Assembly: GCF_000485595.1 (NCBI RefSeq)
Contig: NW_014578030.1
Span: 82,375-117,755, forward strand
DNA from: Priapulus caudatus
Lineage: Eukaryota; Priapulida; Priapulimorpha; Priapulimorphida; Priapulidae
Direction of reading: 5' to 3'
Length of the DNA: 35,381 bases
Both the position numbers and the translations under genes were made by a program. Every line of letters starts with the position of its first letter. Within the stretch, counting starts at the first letter, position 1. Below are positions 32,124-35,381 of the stretch, one piece after another. The notes beneath the pieces were generated by a model. That model did not search any database and was not told where the DNA came from. It worked only from the letters and a program-made list of their open reading frames with translations.

Positions 32124-33636
32124 AAACAAAAGGTGTGTGTGAGTAATGTAGAGGGTTGTTACCTTGCAGCCGATGATGCGTGACATGGCTGGTGACACTC
32201 ACCACATGTCATCGTCACAGCGCGCAGCCTTGCAGGTACGTGACGTCATAATGACCGTGTTTACATGTGGCTTCACGATATTGCATCGATCATCGCGTGT
32301 TGTTAGATTGTCGTGAAGTTTTGGATGCAAGAAGTGTTGATATAAACTAAGGCTTGTAAGGTGGTGACACCTATCTTTACTTTTTTACTTGTAAGTTGTA
32401 ACCGTGGTATTGTGGCGACTACTATCTTGTTGAATAATAAAAACGTTCTTGGCCGCTCCCTGCTGGTGGTGTAGGACGTGTTTGATGTAACGCGGAGTTT
32501 TTTTTATAAGTCTTGGCTATTTATATCCACCATCATCTGCCGATGGCGTCAACAAGAAGCAGATCCTCATTGTTTTCATTGATTGTGAAGTTTACAGATC
32601 GCGTTTGAGTTTCAATTGTCTGTATTTGTATGGCGTTTCTACCTGCTAGTATTGTTAGTTGTGCATTAATAGGGTGATATACATCATGACTAGTTACGCG
32701 TTACTATATCATGGTTATATGTAGGATGCAGTGGGGCAGAATGCGCATGTTTTTCACCTTCACGTGGGGTTTTCTTAGTGTTGAATACATTCGTAATTGT
32801 TTTCCCTTTCTAGCATGCACATGCAAACTCATTTGGATACTTCATCACGCAAGACTCATCGTTCGGCAATCTCATCCTACCCGTTCTGCCTCGATGTGAT
32901 GTGAAAACGAGCTAACACACAGACTTCCGAGATACTCGCTGCCAGATGGCAGCACAATCGCGTGTATTTACTGTATATACTTGGTAGGCTCTCGTTAGGA
33001 TTTCCTTTATAGACGTTGCTCGTGAGAGCAGTGTATTTTATCAGTTCAAAATACGAACTGGGTATGTAAGATTTACAAAATGTTAGTATATTACGACGCA
33101 CACACTGTTATATTTAGACTACATCTTAACAAGTGTAGTGATCTTTCTAATTAACTGACGTAATATTTTTTATCATCAAGTACTGTCTGTAGGAACAACA
33201 AAATATAGTCACTGTTTAAATTTTAATCAGCACTGCATGAAAGTTCCATAATAGCAATTATTTATACACTGTGTGACCAAATATATCTCGATCATTTTCA
33301 TGCATTAAACAAATTATTTTTGATACAACTAAAATTCTGCTTATTGCAGCGAATGGCATCTGTGTCCATGCCTGGATAGGTAGTCCGTGCACCGACAAAT
33401 CTAAACGAAGTCCTCCAAGTTTATTTGTCTCAGATCATGTATTGGCTGCAAGATTACACTTCCTTGGCTGCAGTCATCTACAAAAGTGAGGTGTTACAGC
33501 GATCCTACTCACCTTCCTTATCTTACAAGATCGCACTTGCAACACATTCAAAATGGGAAACTGCTGCAAACTAGTACTTAGTGAGAATGGGTGGAGGGGT
33601 GCGAGGCACGCAGGGAGCAGGAGATGGAAAATATTA
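32124..33636. other. No gene recognised; AT-rich intergenic-type DNA
   Basis: Frames are at most 74 codons and unrecognised. A 9-bp inverted repeat tgcatgaaa (33234-33242) / tttcatgca (33296-33304) encloses 53 bp, too weak to call an element. No splice-site-flanked open stretch stands out. Confidence 0.5.
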
Positions 33637-33735
33637 GGGGACAGGGAGAGAGAGCGAGGGGGGGAGACTACGAGAGAGAGAGAGAGAGATAGGTGGAAAT
33701 GGAGAGGGGGAGGGAGGGTGAGAAGGGGTGCTTAA
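33637..33735. repeat. (GA)n and G-rich purine tract
   Basis: Contains a pure (GA)9 run at 33672-33689 within a nearly all-purine plus strand that includes ggggg and gggaggg. Polypurine mirror-type tracts like this can adopt triplex structures in principle. Confidence 0.9.
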
Positions 33736-34980
33736 AGGGAAAGCTTCTCAGTAGAGATACACAGAAAACAGAACACTAGCTCTGATAAACACAGCACGGC
33801 TCTGCCGTAAGCACCCTCCACATCGGTGCCCGTGGACCTAACCTACAGTGCACCATACCCACCCTGCTAATCCGACTGCCGACGACTCCTTACCGGCGTT
33901 GTTCTATACATAGAAACCAGCTGTTTACGATACTACACATGCCTCTACAACTTGTAACACGTTTTACACTACTGCGCTGTAACGGCCGAATGCGTGATAC
34001 TACGACCTTGAGCATGTACGAATATCTTACACACACGTATGCACGAACACTCGCACACGTACATACAATATCTAACAAAAATCTGTACAATTCAACGACG
34101 ATGAAAACATCAGCTATCTCTCATTATATCCTAGACTCGTGACGAGTAATTAAGTAAGTAAGAGTAAAAACATGCATTTTGCTCGCGCTGACTTGTCCAA
34201 AGGCTTCAGACTTCACTTGCTAGTTGGCTCTGTGTCTCAAGTAAATCACGATTTCACGATTCCAGCTTCTTGATCAGTACCGGGAGCATCACTCGGCAAA
34301 TCCGCGAGCGCCACCTACAATGTGGCAAGTCTACTCGTGCGCCACCTACATTCTATTTTCACAAGTCATCGCGTGCAGCCTGTTCTTAAGTAGAGCACGT
34401 GCTGCATTGAATATATCACTGGCGTTATTAAATCTGCATCATTATCGCATTAACGTGGATCGGAGGTGCACCAGGCTTTACACACGAGTCGTGAGTCTGT
34501 GAAGACGCTCTAGAAATGGGATCAAAGAACAAGACAAACATGGCCAACGGTCTACTGCTGCTATTGCACGGTTGTGAATATATAACACACGCAGTTTTCA
34601 TGTAAAACTGACCAATCACAGTGCAAATTCCGGTGTTTTACACTATTGAGTGTTAGACACACTGACGCACGCATGCACGCCCATTGACAATCACAGGGAT
34701 GTCAATGGCAACCATTAAATCTTTAGCAAAAAAAAACACGCAAAAACGCGCAACATTCTTTACAGATGCACGGTCATCCAATAACTAGAAACGAGCAGTT
34801 GTCGCCAACTACATGTATCCCCCGTGATCTAGTATGAATGGAATATCTGTGTAAGGACGTAGAAGGCAGGTAAAGTTAAATAAGTGACAAAGACAGGTTT
34901 GTTAGACAACTGGTGTGCCTCAGATGTGCAAGTATATGGAATCTGGTTACCCTAGGAGGCCGAAGAGGAAATGTAAGTCG
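33736..34980. other. No gene recognised; AT-moderate intergenic-type DNA
   Basis: Frames are at most 67 codons and unrecognised. The string taagtaagtaagagtaaaaa at 34150-34169 resembles 16414-16425 but is too short to call a second copy. A hairpin at 34681-34708 is listed separately. Confidence 0.5.
34681..34708. repeat. 8-bp inverted repeat, loop 12 nt
   Basis: ccattgac (34681-34688) is the exact reverse complement of gtcaatgg (34701-34708). Small, and possibly due to chance. Confidence 0.6.
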
Positions 34981-34981
34981 A

Positions 34982-35004
34982 CGGTCAAGGTCAAACTAAG
35001 GTCA
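34982..35004 (+). repeat. AGGTCA-type half-site cluster (direct repeats)
   Basis: cggtca (34982-34987) is followed directly by aggtca (34988-34993) and, after 5 bases, a second aggtca (34999-35004). A DR5 arrangement of AGGTCA is the textbook retinoid-receptor type site. Here it sits in what looks like dispersed repeat sequence (34980-35105), so regulatory function is only a possibility. Confidence 0.4.
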
Positions 35005-35105
35005 AGGGCAGTGGTGGTTTTGGTATGCGACAGACCTTCTCCCCAAGATATGTAAGCATACCAAGTTTGGTCACGCTAGGTCAATTAGGGGCTGAGTTAA
35101 GGGCC

Positions 35106-35381
35106 GGACACACCAGGCGATTGCATCGGGCGATGGCATCGGCCGATGGCATCGGGCGATGGCATCGCCTGATGGCATCGCGCAGTCGTGGACACACCAG
35201 GCGATTGCATCGGGCGATTCTTGCGCGCGCAGTGCGCTTGGCTGATGAACTCTGATTGGCTGATGAATTGTAAAATCGGGCGATGTTATCGCCGGTCGCG
35301 GACACACCAGGCGATTGCATCGGGCGATGGCATCGGCCGATGGCATCGGGCGATGGCATCGGCCGATGGCATCGGGCGATG
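35106..35381. repeat. Palindromic 13-bp tandem array with higher-order unit, cut by window end
   Basis: The base unit is gatggcatcggg(c) alternating with gatggcatcggcc, 13 bp each. The junction catcggccgatg is a perfect 12-bp palindrome. A larger unit starts with ggacacaccaggcgattg at 35106, 35190 and 35300 (spacing 84 and 110). Between the second and third starts lies a duplicated ttggctgatgaa (35238-35249 and 35256-35267). A 13-bp period keeps all frames open, which explains the overlapping minus-strand frames with DAIARCHRPMPS-like strings. The array runs off the right edge. Confidence 0.93.

Noticed and set aside
33234-33304. 9-bp inverted repeat tgcatgaaa / tttcatgca as element termini
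   Set aside because: Short, AT-rich, no flanking duplication and no homology to other parts of the window.
35071-35359. Overlapping minus-strand frames with DAIARCHRPMPS-like repeats
   Set aside because: A 13-bp tandem period cycles through all three frames, so any stop-free unit leaves every frame open.

Overview
This window reads as non-coding, repeat-rich eukaryotic DNA, most likely from a marine or other invertebrate. The case for a eukaryote is the lack of any long or tightly packed reading frames, abundant (CA)n, (GA)n, (GT)n and (GAT)n tracts, a 23-A run, several minisatellites, and AGGTCA-type dispersed repeat sequence of a kind I associate with invertebrate genomes (recollection, not a search). 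The taxon cannot be fixed from the sequence. The longest reading frame is 191 codons and lies in a CA/CG-rich stretch that is simply poor in stop codons. I recognise no protein family, tRNA, rRNA, CRISPR array or complete transposon, so no CDS is called.

Layout: 1-3000 is unremarkable sequence with a short triplicated motif, a poly-A run and a purine/AT-rich block containing a perfect 22-bp palindrome. From 3000 to 9900 runs CA-rich DNA whose core (3780-5260) is a degenerate 18-bp minisatellite (tagtcacgcacacacgcg). Its units recur in decayed form to 9770 and end in pure (CA)n. About 8010-9750 is a diverged direct duplicate of 16626-18065. From 10270 to 14800 there is unique-looking sequence with a small 28-bp tandem trimer and one GC-rich patch. 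From 14800 to 18100 come CA, CT, GAT and GT simple-sequence blocks, a possible retroelement 3' tail, and the second copy of the duplicate. From 19500 to 22380 lies a degenerate CT-rich minisatellite of about 65-75 bp. From 22400 to 31400 is mostly featureless apart from a telomere-like patch, a GT tract and two hairpins. From 31400 to the end is cleaner, AT-rich DNA with a nearly perfect 36-bp tandem array, a 54-bp foldback sequence flanked by a 9-bp direct repeat, a GA tract, AGGTCA half-site repeats and, at the right edge, a palindromic 13-bp array cut by the window end.

There is no gene system to describe. The strongest signals are the ~8.5-kb-spaced diverged duplication, the foldback insertion candidate, the 36-bp array and the palindromic edge array. 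The repeats differ sharply in purity: 31406-31566 is almost perfect, whereas 3780-5260 and 19500-22380 are riddled with small indels. Either their ages differ greatly or parts of the contig are poorly polished long-read consensus. This should be settled before reading biology into the degenerate regions.
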